Below, in pieces: positions 41,879 through 50,468 of a stretch of 54,305 bases of DNA (the first letter of the stretch is position 1; each line of letters starts with the position of its first letter). The notes under the pieces are model-generated. The model did not search any database, was not told the origin of the DNA, and saw only the letters and a list, made by a program, of their open reading frames with translations. The DNA comes from Anaerolineaceae bacterium UBA3924 (lineage in GTDB: Bacteria; Chloroflexota; Anaerolineae; Anaerolineales; Anaerolineaceae). The stretch lies in NCBI GenBank assembly GCA_002385985.1, contig DGEO01000017.1, positions 38,463 to 92,767 of the forward strand, written 5' to 3'. The translations under genes were made by a program, and so were the position numbers.

Positions 41879-43105
41879 TTAGACCAGGCGTTTGCCTTCT
41901 TTGAAGGTCATCACCACGGATTCCAGCGCGATGAGGTCTTCGAGCGGGTTGCCCTTGACCACAATCACGTCGGCCAGCTTGCCGGCCTCGAGCGTGCCCA
42001 GCTTGCTGTCCAGTTTGTTCAGGCGGGCGGCCACGTCGGTGGCGGAGTGGATGGCGCCGTAATTGCCTTCCACCACGCCCAGCTTGATCATGAATTTCAT
42101 CTCGGGCACGATCACGTTGTGCTGCACCACCGGCGAGCCGGCGTCGGTGCCGAAGGCGATGGGCACGCCCGCTTTGGCAGCTTTGACGATGTCGTTGTAG
42201 CGGGAAGGATCGGCCATGGCCTTCTGGCGCTCTTCGATCTTCCACTCGGGGATGTTGTACTTGCGGGCCACCTCGGCGTTGGCCTGCATCACCACGGCCG
42301 AGAAGGTGGTGACGATGGGCACTTTGCGATCGAGCATCAGCTGGATGGTCTCATCGCTCATGCTGCCGGCGTGCTCGACCACGTCGATGCCAAACTCGAC
42401 CACGCGGCGGATGCAGGCGTCGAAGGTGGCGTGAGCCGTGATGGGCAGGCCGTTGCGGTGGGCCTCGTCAATCACGGCCTCCAGCTCGGCGTCGGTGAAC
42501 TCCAGCCGGTCGTGGCAGGCCATGATCTTGATCAGGTCCGCCCCGCCGCGCACCTGGTCGCGCACCGCGCGGCGCATCTCATCGGGGCCGGAGGCTTCGC
42601 GGCAGACCCAGTAGGTGTGCCCGCCGGTCTGCACGATGGATTCGCCGGTGATCAGCAGGCGCGGGCCGGGGAAGATGCCCTGCTCGACGGCCTGCTTGGT
42701 GGCGAAGTTGCTTTTGTTCACGCCCAGGTCGCGCACGGTGGTGATGCCGGAGCGCAGGCTGATGAGCATGTTGCCGGCGGCTTTGTAGGCGGCGATTTCG
42801 GGGCCGTCAAACATGGACTGGTTGGCCAGGTCATGAATGCCGTCCCAGGAGAGGTGGGCGTGGTTGTTGAACATGCCCGGCAGGATGGTGCCGCCGGTTT
42901 CCACAACGGGGACGTCCACGGCGCCCAGATCGGCGGCGCGGCCGACGGCCTTGATCTTGCCGCCTTCCAGCTGGACAAAACCATCTTCGATGACTTCATT
43001 CCCCACACAGGTCAGCACACGGCCCTTGAGGACGACGGGTTCGGCGGGGATGTCGAACATGGGTTTAATGATCTTCTGGAAACGCCAGGCAGGTGGTTCA
43101 GGCAT
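41879..43105 (-). CDS. Amidohydrolase of the imidazolonepropionase-like group
   Basis: A 408-residue metal-dependent amidohydrolase. The beta-sandwich start (LKGRVLTCVGNEVIEDGFV) precedes the barrel metal motif NNHAHLSWDG (H-x-H). Further ligands are in DLIKIMACHDRL (Lys for the bridging carbamate), ITAHATF, VVEHAGS and FGTDAGSP. KLGTLEAGKLADVIVVKGN closes the fold. It probably cleaves a cyclic or linear amide, such as a Xaa-Arg/Pro dipeptide or hydantoin-type ring; this family includes cytosolic prolidases and carboxypeptidases. ATG 43105 follows GGAGG with a 5-base spacer. It is the first structural gene after the GntR regulator, 165 bases downstream. Confidence 0.92.
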   Translation of the reverse strand: MPEPPAWRFQKIIKPMFDIPAEPVVLKGRVLTCVGNEVIEDGFVQLEGGKIKAVGRAADLGAVDVPVVETGGTILPGMFNNHAHLSWDGIHDLANQSMFDGPEIAAYKAAGNMLISLRSGITTVRDLGVNKSNFATKQAVEQGIFPGPRLLITGESIVQTGGHTYWVCREASGPDEMRRAVRDQVRGGADLIKIMACHDRLEFTDAELEAVIDEAHRNGLPITAHATFDACIRRVVEFGIDVVEHAGSMSDETIQLMLDRKVPIVTTFSAVVMQANAEVARKYNIPEWKIEERQKAMADPSRYNDIVKAAKAGVPIAFGTDAGSPVVQHNVIVPEMKFMIKLGVVEGNYGAIHSATDVAARLNKLDSKLGTLEAGKLADVIVVKGNPLEDLIALESVVMTFKEGKRLV

Positions 43106-43270
43106 GCTTACCTCCAAATAGGTGTGATGATAGGTTCGAAGGGGTACAGGTATGCGGAAATACAAACCGCCGGACCGGATCAGGTCCGCCCCCTCGGCAG
43201 GCAGGTGAATATGCGGTTGTCAGAACCTCAGGCTATTTCTAATGGGGGTTCACGGGAACAGACGGACAGG

Positions 43271-43951
43271 TCAGACCCGAATTTTGCTTAACTGCTGCAG
43301 GGCACGGTCCCGGCCGTCCAGGATGTGGTCGCGCAGCACCGCCTCGGCGGCGGGCAGGTCGCGGGCACGGATGGCGTCCAGGATCTGCTGGTGCAGCTGC
43401 ATCGGCTGGTCGGAGTAGTGCGTGGAGGTGGTCCACCCGATCAGCAGCTGGGTCTGCATGCGCAGGCGGTTCCAGATGTCGCTGATGCGGGAGTGATCGG
43501 CCACGCGGAAGATGGTCTCGTGGAAGGACAGGTCGATGTGCATCACGTCCAGCGGGTCCATGTTCTGCTGGTCGGCTTCGCCCAGGCGGTTCACCAGGGT
43601 CTGCATCTCTTCGAAGTCCTTCTCGGTGAAGTGGTCGAAGGCGCGGTGCAGGGCGCCGATCTCCAGCAGCAGGCGCAGGGAGTAGATCTCGTCGATGTCC
43701 TTCTCGGAAAAGTCGATGACAAAGTTGCCGCGCCGGGGGATGTTGACCACCAGGCCGTCGCGCTCCAGGGCAGAAAGCACTTCGCGCACGGGAGCCCGGC
43801 TGACGCCGAGCTGGCTGGCGATCACGGATTCGGGCAGGCGCTCTCCGGGTTTGAACACGCCGCGCAGTATGGCGTCCCGGACTTCCTGTTCGATCTGAGT
43901 GCGGAGGTTGAGGGCCTGAACCTGGCGCAGCTGGCTGACATCACTTTCCAT
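43271..43951 (-). CDS. FadR-type GntR regulator (FCD domain) of the catabolic region
   Basis: A 226-residue regulator. The winged HTH lies at about 15-85 (LRTQIEQEVRDAILRGVFKP, RLPESVIASQLGVSRAPVRE, VLSALERDGLVVNIPRRGNF). The FCD domain has the metal-binding set D-x-x-x-H in MHIDLSFHETIF, His in QLHQQILDAI and His in LRDHILDGR. Such proteins bind carboxylates and release DNA. GGAG with a 7-base spacer precedes ATG 43951. Its own promoter has a TTGTCGACAA palindrome, and two like sites control the divergent promoters at 52.5 kb, so this is the probable master repressor of the whole right-hand region. Confidence 0.94.
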   Translation of the reverse strand: MESDVSQLRQVQALNLRTQIEQEVRDAILRGVFKPGERLPESVIASQLGVSRAPVREVLSALERDGLVVNIPRRGNFVIDFSEKDIDEIYSLRLLLEIGALHRAFDHFTEKDFEEMQTLVNRLGEADQQNMDPLDVMHIDLSFHETIFRVADHSRISDIWNRLRMQTQLLIGWTTSTHYSDQPMQLHQQILDAIRARDLPAAEAVLRDHILDGRDRALQQLSKIRV

Positions 43952-43974
43952 GGATGAACTCCGATTCCTAGTCG

Positions 43975-43986
43975 ATTGTCGACAAA
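43975..43986. promoter_or_regulatory. Probable GntR operator 1
   Basis: ATTGTCGACAAA contains the perfect palindrome TTGTCGACAA (43976-43985). It fits the N-GT-x-AC-N form of FadR-subfamily sites and sits just after the expected transcript start of the GntR gene. Two sites of the same build occur at 52549-52560 and 52595-52606. Confidence 0.75.
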
Positions 43987-44001
43987 AAACGAGTCGATTA
44001 C

Positions 44002-44030
44002 AATATACTGATTTCCACGTCTGTTGTCAA
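44002..44030 (-). promoter_or_regulatory. Promoter of the GntR gene and downstream operon
   Basis: Read on the minus strand, TTGACA (complement of 44025-44030), 17 bases, and TATATT (complement of 44002-44007). Transcription should start near 43995, ahead of operator 1. Confidence 0.82.
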
Positions 44031-44107
44031 GAGCATTTGGGAAAAGGTGCAGAAAGCGCCGCGTGGCGGCAGTTGTTGTGAGAAGAATATTGTACCCCAA
44101 AATGAGA

Positions 44108-44136
44108 CCGCACGCCCCCGACTGCGGGGCGTGCGG
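44108..44136 (-). terminator. Terminator-like hairpin after the ThDP enzyme gene
   Basis: CCGCACGCCCC (44108-44118) pairs perfectly with GGGGCGTGCGG (44126-44136). Leftward, TCTCATTTTGGGG follows, with only a short T-run. It also insulates the GntR promoter from the gene to its right. Confidence 0.75.
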
Positions 44137-44165
44137 CTGTCTGTGGGCAGGGAAGGCGCGGCAGG

Positions 44166-45830
44166 CTAGGCTTTCTGAAGCTCCTGCGATGAGACGGGGA
44201 TCTCATCCGGGTCCACCTCGGCGTCCACCACCGCAGGACCGGGATGGGCCAGCGCCTGCGCCAGCACTTCGGCGGCGCGGGCCGGGTCGGACAGGCTGAA
44301 GCCGGCCGCCCCCATGGCGCGGGCCACGGCGGCGTGATCCACCGGGCTGAGCGCGGTCTGGTATTCGGGGATTTTGTAGAGCGATTCCTGCTCCCAGCGG
44401 ATGGCGCCCAGCAGGTTGTTCTTGAACACCACCACCTTGACCGGCAGGTTGTACTGCACGGCGGTGGCCAGCTCGCCCATCAGCATGGTAAACCCGCCGT
44501 CGCCCACCAGCGCCACCGAGGTGCGCTCCGGGTAGGCCAGCTGAGCGGCGATGGCATAGGGCACGGCGCAGGCCATGGAGCCCAGGTTGCCGGAGATGGA
44601 GTGCATCTGCCCGGACTTGACCGGCATGTGGCGCGCCCACCAGTGGGTGATGGTGCCCGAATCGCAGGAGACGATGGCGTCTTCCGGCAGCAGGCGGGCC
44701 AGCTCCCAGGCCACCACCTGGGGCTTCATGGGCACGTCCGGGCTGGAGGCGATCTGTTCCATGCGCCGGTTCCAGGCTTTCATCCCGGCCTGGGCCTGCG
44801 CCAGGAAGGAGCGGTCCTCCTTGCGCTTCAGCAGCGGGATCAGGGCCTGCAGCGTGCGCCGGCTGTCGCCCACCAGCCCGACCTCGACCGGGAAGCGCAG
44901 GCCGATGCGCCCGGGGGCCAGGTCGATCTGCACGCCGCGGGCCTGGCCGGGGCGCGGGTAGAACTCGTTGAACGGGAAGGTGGAGCCGACGATTAGCAGC
45001 GTGTCGCACTGCTCCATGGCCTCGCAGGTGGGCAGCGTGCCCAGATGGCCGATGGTTCCGGTGGTGTAGGGGCTGTCGTCGGGCAGCACGGCCTTGCCCA
45101 GCAGGGCCTTGGCCACCGGGGCGGCCAGCAGTTCGGCCACCTGCTCCAGCTCCGCGGCGGCCCCCAGCGCGCCCTGGCCGGCCAGGATGGCCACCCGCCT
45201 GCCGGCGTTGAGCACCCCGGCGGCGCGGCGCAGGGCCTCCGGGTCGGGCAGGCCCGAGGCGGCCGCATAGGCGTCGGAGGTGTGCCCGGGGATGTTGCGG
45301 AAGGAGTGCGCCTCGCCGGCTGCGGCCGGGCGATTCTGCAGGTCGTTGGAGAAGGTGATGTGGGCCACCCCGCGGCTGGCCAAGGCCTGGCGCACGGCGA
45401 TGTCCACGGCCGTCTCCGCGTGAGAGGGGCCCATGATGCGGGTGGTGTGCACGGACACGTCCGAGAACAGGTGGTCCAGCCAGACGTCCTGCTGGCCGTA
45501 GGTGTTCATCAGGTCATGCTGGGTGTTGCCGGTGATGGCCAGCACCGGCTGGCCGTCCACTTTGGCGTCGTACAGCCCGTTCAGCAGGTGGATGGCTCCC
45601 GGCCCGCCGGTCGACAGGCAGGCGGCCATTCGCCCGGTGTATTTGGCGTAGGCGGCGGCCATAAAGGCGGCCGATTCCTCGTGGCGCACGCGGATGAAGC
45701 GGATACGATCCTGACGCTTGCGCAGGGCCTCGACCAGCCCCAGGTTACCGTCCCCGGGGATGCCAAAGATGGTGTCGATTCCCCAGTCCAGGATGGATTC
45801 AACAAAGACGTCGGCGGCAGTTGTGACCAT
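44166..45830 (-). CDS. Thiamine-diphosphate-dependent enzyme (pyruvate oxidase/acetolactate synthase-like)
   Basis: A 554-residue ThDP enzyme with three domains: PYR (about 1-170), with catalytic Glu in VRHEESAAFMAAAYAK; central FAD/ADP-type domain (about 190-320); and PP (about 370-530), with the cofactor motif GDGGFTMLMGELATAVQYNL then NNLLGA. The layout most resembles pyruvate oxidase (PoxB-like) or generic decarboxylases. The N-terminal VTTAADVFVESILDWGIDTI and GIPGDGN are typical. The start ATG 45830 has AAAGGAG with a 7-base spacer. It lies in its own unit between two terminators, so an independent promoter is likely. Acyl-CoA, pyruvate or another 2-oxo acid may be the substrate. Confidence 0.9.
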   Translation of the reverse strand: MVTTAADVFVESILDWGIDTIFGIPGDGNLGLVEALRKRQDRIRFIRVRHEESAAFMAAAYAKYTGRMAACLSTGGPGAIHLLNGLYDAKVDGQPVLAITGNTQHDLMNTYGQQDVWLDHLFSDVSVHTTRIMGPSHAETAVDIAVRQALASRGVAHITFSNDLQNRPAAAGEAHSFRNIPGHTSDAYAAASGLPDPEALRRAAGVLNAGRRVAILAGQGALGAAAELEQVAELLAAPVAKALLGKAVLPDDSPYTTGTIGHLGTLPTCEAMEQCDTLLIVGSTFPFNEFYPRPGQARGVQIDLAPGRIGLRFPVEVGLVGDSRRTLQALIPLLKRKEDRSFLAQAQAGMKAWNRRMEQIASSPDVPMKPQVVAWELARLLPEDAIVSCDSGTITHWWARHMPVKSGQMHSISGNLGSMACAVPYAIAAQLAYPERTSVALVGDGGFTMLMGELATAVQYNLPVKVVVFKNNLLGAIRWEQESLYKIPEYQTALSPVDHAAVARAMGAAGFSLSDPARAAEVLAQALAHPGPAVVDAEVDPDEIPVSSQELQKA

Positions 45831-45914
45831 AATGTTGCTCCTTTGCTGATATCTCCCCCTGGCGTTAATCATAGCCCATTCCGGCGGCGGACGCCCGCGA
45901 ATGGGCCTTAAAAA

Positions 45915-45942
45915 AGCCCGGCCGGTGCGCACCGGCCGGGCT
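45915..45942 (-). terminator. Terminator after the M32 peptidase gene
   Basis: AGCCCGGCCGGTGC followed directly by its reverse complement forms a perfect 28-bp palindrome. Leftward, TTTTTT follows (complement of 45909-45915). It ends the RraA-to-M32 operon. Confidence 0.9.
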
Positions 45943-45960
45943 GGCTGTCTTTCAAAACGA

Positions 45961-47490
45961 TCAGCCCGGGAACAGCTCGCCGTACTTGCGGTTCAGGTAG
46001 CGCAGGTACGGCCCGGTGTTCAGCGGGCTGCCGGTCGAGCGGCGCAGCAGCTCATCGGGCAGGAAGGCCCGGGCGTGGCGGTAGATGTTTTCCGTCAGCC
46101 AGGCCAGCAGCGGGCGGTAATCGGCGCGGGCCAGGGCTTCTTCCATCTCGGGCACCTGCCGGCAGGCGGCCTCGAAGAACTGGGCCGACATCACATTGCC
46201 CAGGGTGTAGTTGGGGAAGGAGCCGATGGTGCCGGAGGCCCAGTGGATGTCCTGCAGCGGACCGAGACGGTCGTTGGGCGGGGTGATGCCCAGCAGGGAC
46301 TGCATCTGCTCCCGCCAGAACTCGGGCAGGTCCTGGACCTTCAGGCTGCCTTCGATCAGCCGCTTTTCCACCTCCACGCGCAGCATGATGTGGTAGTTGT
46401 AGGTCACCTCGTCGGCTTCCACACGGATGAAGGAAGGCTCGACCCGGTTGATCGCCCGGTAGAACTCCTCCAGCTCCACATCGGCCAGCTGTTCGGGGAA
46501 GTATTCGCGCAGGCGGCCGTAGTGGTTCTCCCAGAACATCCGGCTGCGGCCGACCAGGTTTTCCCACAGGCGGGACTGGGATTCGTGCAGGCCGTAGGAC
46601 ACGCCGGCCACGGCGTAGAAGTCCAGCAGGTCGGTGGTCAGGGCGGAGCGGGTCAGAGCGGGGTCGGCGCCCTGCTCGTACAGGGCGTGGCCGCTTTCGT
46701 GGAAGGCGCCGAAGACGGCCGCGGGCATCCAGCGCCGCTGGTAGCGGGTGGTGATGCGCACGTCCTGGCGGGTGAAGGAGATTTCGAAGGGATGCACGGT
46801 GGGGTCCAGCCGGCCGCGGTTGAGGTCGTAGCCGAACTTCTGCACCATCTCCAGGGCGAAGGCGCGCTGGGCCTCTTCGGGGTAGTCACGCTCGGTGAGG
46901 AAATCGATGCGCGGGGACGGGGCGGCCTTGGCCCGCGCCAGGATGGGGTCCAGCCCGGCGCGCAGCTCGGCGAAGAGGACCTGCAGCTGCGAAACGGTCA
47001 GCCCCGGCTCGTAGCGCGAGAGCAGCGCGTCGTAGGGGTGCTCGTCGTACCCCATGGCGTCGGCCACACGGCGGTTGAGCTCCACCATGCGCTCCAGGTA
47101 GGGGGCGAAGGCGGCGAAGTTCTCCCCGGCGCGCGCCCTGGCCCACACGGACTCGGTGACCGGGCGCAGCTCTTTCAGTTGGCTGACCACCTCGGCCGGC
47201 ACGCGTCGCGTGATCTCGTAGGCCTGGCGGGCCTGCTCGACGGCCCGGCGGCGGTAGGAATCGGGGTCCTCGCCGGCCACTTCGGCCTCGGCGGCGCGGA
47301 TCAGCTCCAGGGTTTTGGGGTCGGTGAAGGTCTCGAAGGCGATAGCTGATATGGTGGCGGCCTGCTGGCCGCGGGTTTCGGCCCCGCCGGGGGGCATCTG
47401 GGTGCCCGCATCCCAGGTGAGCAGGTTCAGCACACAGCACAGATCGTTGATCCGCGCCATGCGCCGGGCAAATTCGTCGTATGCGCTCAT
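45961..47490 (-). CDS. M32-family carboxypeptidase
   Basis: A 509-residue zinc carboxypeptidase of the Taq type, the usual length. The zinc motif HESGH is in FGAFHESGHALYEQG, and the third ligand Glu lies in ESQSRLWENLVGRS. DVRITTRYQRRWMPAAVFG and HPFEISFTRQDVRIT match the family. M32 enzymes remove C-terminal residues from peptides. AGGAGG precedes ATG 47490. It is the last gene of the operon and is followed by a strong terminator. Confidence 0.96.
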   Translation of the reverse strand: MSAYDEFARRMARINDLCCVLNLLTWDAGTQMPPGGAETRGQQAATISAIAFETFTDPKTLELIRAAEAEVAGEDPDSYRRRAVEQARQAYEITRRVPAEVVSQLKELRPVTESVWARARAGENFAAFAPYLERMVELNRRVADAMGYDEHPYDALLSRYEPGLTVSQLQVLFAELRAGLDPILARAKAAPSPRIDFLTERDYPEEAQRAFALEMVQKFGYDLNRGRLDPTVHPFEISFTRQDVRITTRYQRRWMPAAVFGAFHESGHALYEQGADPALTRSALTTDLLDFYAVAGVSYGLHESQSRLWENLVGRSRMFWENHYGRLREYFPEQLADVELEEFYRAINRVEPSFIRVEADEVTYNYHIMLRVEVEKRLIEGSLKVQDLPEFWREQMQSLLGITPPNDRLGPLQDIHWASGTIGSFPNYTLGNVMSAQFFEAACRQVPEMEEALARADYRPLLAWLTENIYRHARAFLPDELLRRSTGSPLNTGPYLRYLNRKYGELFPG

Positions 47491-47517
47491 GCAGCGAACC
47501 TCCTGTAAGGGAATTCA

Positions 47518-47545
47518 CCGCCGGGAAGGAGGCCCTCCCCGGCGG
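47518..47545. repeat. Short hairpin between deacylase and M32 genes
   Basis: CCGCCGGG (47518-47525) pairs with CCCGGCGG (47538-47545). No T-run follows, so it is more likely an mRNA-processing or stability element than a terminator. Confidence 0.5.
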
Positions 47546-47555
47546 AACTTCTTCA

Positions 47556-48512
47556 TCAGGCTCCGACTGAGAGCAGCGGATCGCCTGCGTTCATGGCCAG
47601 CGAGGTGACCAGGAAGAGCACCCGCCCGTCAGCCGGGGACTGGGCGGTCTGCAGGCAGCGGCCCCAGACGTCACGCACCTCGCCCAGCGGCTGGCCGCGG
47701 GTGACCGCCTGGCCAACTTCGACCGCAGGGTACCAGAAGCCGGCGTGCTCGCTGCGCAGCCAGAGGAAGTTCTTCAGCACCACCGTTTCGACGGGTTCAA
47801 CCGGGCCGCCCGGGGTCATGCCGTAGCGGCGCATCACCCGGTGCACGCCGTCGATCAGCAGGGTGACGGACTCGCGCGGCCAGCGGCCCTGCCCGCCGGA
47901 TTCGACCAGCAGGGCGGGGATGCCCGCGCCGGCCGCCGCCGAGAAGGTGGAGCCAAACCCGCCAGGTTTGCGCACCAGATAGGGGATGCCGAACATCTGC
48001 GCCATCTCCAGCGAGGCCATATCCAGTTCGGGCTGGCCGACTTCGGGGAAGAGCGTGAAGGGCACCAGCGCCTCCACCAGGTCGCCGCCGTGCATGTCGA
48101 TGTAGTAATCCGCCTGCCGGATGACATTGTTGAACAACCAGGCGGCGATCTGCTCGGTAGGGCTGCCGTCCGGATTGCCCGGGAAAACGCGGTTGAGGTT
48201 AACCCCGTCCATGGGGTTGACGTAGATGGAGCGGGCGGAGAAGCCAGGCTGGTTCACCACCGGCACGATGATCACCTGGCCGTTCAGTCCGGCCGGGTCG
48301 AGGGTCTGGCCCAGCTCCAGCGCGGCGGCGATGGAGGCGTACTCGGCGGCGTGGATGCCAGCGGTCAGCACCAGTGTGGGGCCGCTGCCGGCTCCGTTGA
48401 TCAGGTAGACGGGCAGTTCGTAGGGCTGGCCCGACACGTCGAACCGGCATGTGCCGGTGATTTTCTCGCCGGGGCGGGCCGTCAGGCTGCCAACAATCAG
48501 ATCGGTACTCAT
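47556..48512 (-). CDS. Succinylglutamate desuccinylase/aspartoacylase-family deacylase
   Basis: A 318-residue zinc enzyme of the M14-related AspA/AstE family. The metal motif is GIHAAEYASIA (H-x-x-E); the third ligand His is in YIDMHGGD, and the catalytic Glu is in ALLVESGGQG. ISFSARSIYVNPMDGVNLNR (here GFSARSIYVNPMDGVNL) is typical. The C-terminal part is a biotinyl-like beta barrel. It removes acyl groups from N-acyl amino acids or cleaves amides. GAGG is 4 bases before ATG 48512. In the operon it stands between creatininase and M32 peptidase. Confidence 0.92.
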   Translation of the reverse strand: MSTDLIVGSLTARPGEKITGTCRFDVSGQPYELPVYLINGAGSGPTLVLTAGIHAAEYASIAAALELGQTLDPAGLNGQVIIVPVVNQPGFSARSIYVNPMDGVNLNRVFPGNPDGSPTEQIAAWLFNNVIRQADYYIDMHGGDLVEALVPFTLFPEVGQPELDMASLEMAQMFGIPYLVRKPGGFGSTFSAAAGAGIPALLVESGGQGRWPRESVTLLIDGVHRVMRRYGMTPGGPVEPVETVVLKNFLWLRSEHAGFWYPAVEVGQAVTRGQPLGEVRDVWGRCLQTAQSPADGRVLFLVTSLAMNAGDPLLSVGA

Positions 48513-48533
48513 AAAACCTCTTTTCCGGGCGGA

Positions 48534-49379
48534 TCAGCGGCGGCGCAGGCCAGCGGTCGGGCCGACACTGCCCACCGCCGGGAAGCTCACCTTGCGGAAC
48601 TCGTCGATAAACTCGGCCAGGTAATCGGCCAGGCTGTCGAGGATCTGGTTGCCCATCTCGGCGGTGGCGGTGGTGGGCTCGATGTCGTAGTCGGTGGCGC
48701 CGGATTCACCCACCTCCAGCATGTCGCCGGTCTCGGTCACGTCGGTCATCACGCCGTTGATCTGCATGGTGGCGCCCTTGAAGCGCACCACGCCCAGGTT
48801 GTCCAACTCGAGCGCGTCGGTCAGGCGCAGGTTCTTATGGTTGCGCGCCTCGGCCCAGTCCACCAGGGAGGGGTCGATGGCCAGCATGGCCGCGGTCTCG
48901 ACATAGTCGGCGTGGCCGATCATCTTCCACTCCGGGTTGGCCACATGGGCCATGGTCCACCAGGAGGCGACCACCGCCGGCACCTGCTGCTGGCGCAGCC
49001 ATTCGCCGCACTGGCGCAGGGCGGTGTGGTTGCCGCCGTGCCCGTTGACGAAGAGGAAGTGGGTGGCGCCGTATTTGAGCAGGTCGTCGCACAGGTCAAT
49101 CAGGGCGGCTTTGAGCGTTTCCTCGCGCAGCGCCAGGGTGCCGGGGAAGACGGTGTGGTATTTGGCATAGCCGAAGGGCAGCACCGGGGTGACGATCACC
49201 TCGGCGCGTTCGGCCAGCCGGCGGGCCAGCTCGCGGGCCACCATCCAGTCGGTGCCGGTGGGCAGGTGACGGCCGTGCTGCTCGTTGGACCCGGTGGGGA
49301 TGACCACGATGCCGGTCTTTTCAAAGGCCTGGCGGGCCTGCGGCCAGGTCATGCGCTCCAGAAAGTAACCTTTGGACAT
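48534..49379 (-). CDS. Creatininase-family amidohydrolase
   Basis: A 281-residue zinc/manganese amidohydrolase, the usual length for the family. The metal ligands are visible in SNEQHGRHLPTGTDW (Glu, His, Asp) and in VNGHGGNHTALRQ (His), with a final Glu in TAEMGNQILDSLADYL. Creatininases cleave lactam or formamide bonds, for instance of creatinine, in flavin synthesis or in coenzyme PQQ and mycofactocin pathways. Here neighbours argue for a catabolic amide hydrolase. AGGAGG with a 7-base spacer precedes ATG 49379. Confidence 0.93.
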   Translation of the reverse strand: MSKGYFLERMTWPQARQAFEKTGIVVIPTGSNEQHGRHLPTGTDWMVARELARRLAERAEVIVTPVLPFGYAKYHTVFPGTLALREETLKAALIDLCDDLLKYGATHFLFVNGHGGNHTALRQCGEWLRQQQVPAVVASWWTMAHVANPEWKMIGHADYVETAAMLAIDPSLVDWAEARNHKNLRLTDALELDNLGVVRFKGATMQINGVMTDVTETGDMLEVGESGATDYDIEPTTATAEMGNQILDSLADYLAEFIDEFRKVSFPAVGSVGPTAGLRRR

Positions 49380-49418
49380 GATGAAGCCTCCTGATAGAGT
49401 TGTCTGACGGATGGGGGA

Positions 49419-50438
49419 CTAGAGCAGACCGCGCTTGATCAGCTCCTGGGCGATCTGCACCGCGTTCTGGGCCGCGCCCTTGCGCACGTTGTCGGCCACC
49501 ACGTAGTAGTTGAGCGCGTTGGGGCAGGAGATGTCCTCGCGAATGCGGCCGATGTGGATTTCGTTTCCGCCGGCCACCTTGAGCGGCTGGGGGAACTCCA
49601 GGTTTTCGATGTCGTCCACCACCTTCAGCCCGGGCTGGGCGGCGCAGGCCTCGCGGAAGCGCTCGGCGGAGACGTGTTCGGCTGTCTCCACGTTCAGGCT
49701 GACGGCGTGGCAGACCAGGGTGGGCACGCGGATGCAGGTGCAGGTGATGGCGATGGTGTCGTCGTGCAGCATGCGGCGGGTCTCGTGGACCATCTTCCAC
49801 TCTTCGCGGGTGTAGCCTTCGGGGCCTTCAAAGGCGTCGATGAAGGGTATTAAGTTGAAGGCCAGCGGGTAGCGGAAGGCCGACGGGGGGCTGATCGGGT
49901 AACCGGCTGCCATATCCAGGGACTGTTTGCGCAGCTCCATCATGCCTCGCAGTGAGCCGCCCGAAGACGACTGGTAGGAGGAGGCCACGATGCGCCGGAT
50001 AGGCGACAGGCTGTGCAGCACCTTGTAGGACAGGATCGAGGCCACGGTGGTGCAGTTAGGGTTGGCGATGATGCCCTTATGCCAGTCCAGGTCCTCGGGG
50101 TTGACCTCGGGGGTCACCAGCGGCACGTTGGGGTCCAGGCGGAAGTGGCGGCTGTTGTCGATGGCCACCGCGCCGCGGCGGGCGGCCTCGGGGGCCAGGA
50201 CGGAAGAGACCTCTTCGCCGGTGGCAAACAGCGCGATATCGATGCTGTCGAAGGCCTCGGGGCGGGCCTCTTCGGTGTAGATGAGCTGGCCTTTGAAGGC
50301 CACCGGGGCGCCGGTCAGCGAGCGGTGCTCCAGCGCTTTGAGCTGGCCGACGGGGAAGTCGTACTCCTCCAGGATGCGAATCATGGTAGAGCCGACCAGC
50401 CCGAGGGCTCCCACGACAGCTACGGTATATGACTTCAT
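49419..50438 (-). CDS. asd: Aspartate-semialdehyde dehydrogenase
   Basis: A 339-residue enzyme reducing beta-aspartyl phosphate to aspartate semialdehyde. The Rossmann part has VGALGLVGSTMIRIL; the catalytic Cys is in ANPNCTTVASIL, and TCIRVPTLVCHAVSLNVE contains the His. The usual Y-Q-A-V-S-G-A-G segment is YQSSSGGSLRGM, so it is somewhat divergent. It is directly downstream of a DapG-like kinase, giving the first two steps of the aspartate pathway. The rest of the operon is catabolic, so these may be special-purpose paralogues rather than the cell's lysine/threonine pathway copies. Confidence 0.92.
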   Translation of the reverse strand: MKSYTVAVVGALGLVGSTMIRILEEYDFPVGQLKALEHRSLTGAPVAFKGQLIYTEEARPEAFDSIDIALFATGEEVSSVLAPEAARRGAVAIDNSRHFRLDPNVPLVTPEVNPEDLDWHKGIIANPNCTTVASILSYKVLHSLSPIRRIVASSYQSSSGGSLRGMMELRKQSLDMAAGYPISPPSAFRYPLAFNLIPFIDAFEGPEGYTREEWKMVHETRRMLHDDTIAITCTCIRVPTLVCHAVSLNVETAEHVSAERFREACAAQPGLKVVDDIENLEFPQPLKVAGGNEIHIGRIREDISCPNALNYYVVADNVRKGAAQNAVQIAQELIKRGLL

Positions 50439-50468
50439 GGTTCCTGTTCCTTCATTGATGGGGTGGTT

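Noticed and set aside
40466..43291. Very long open frame (941 codons) on the plus strand
   Set aside because: It is antisense to tldE/tldD/amidohydrolase, rich in Gly, Ala, His and Val with no domain, and arises from the high-GC codon use of the real genes.
47518..47545. Hairpin as an operon terminator
   Set aside because: The stem is only 8 bp without a T-run, and the M32 gene lies close behind in the same direction.
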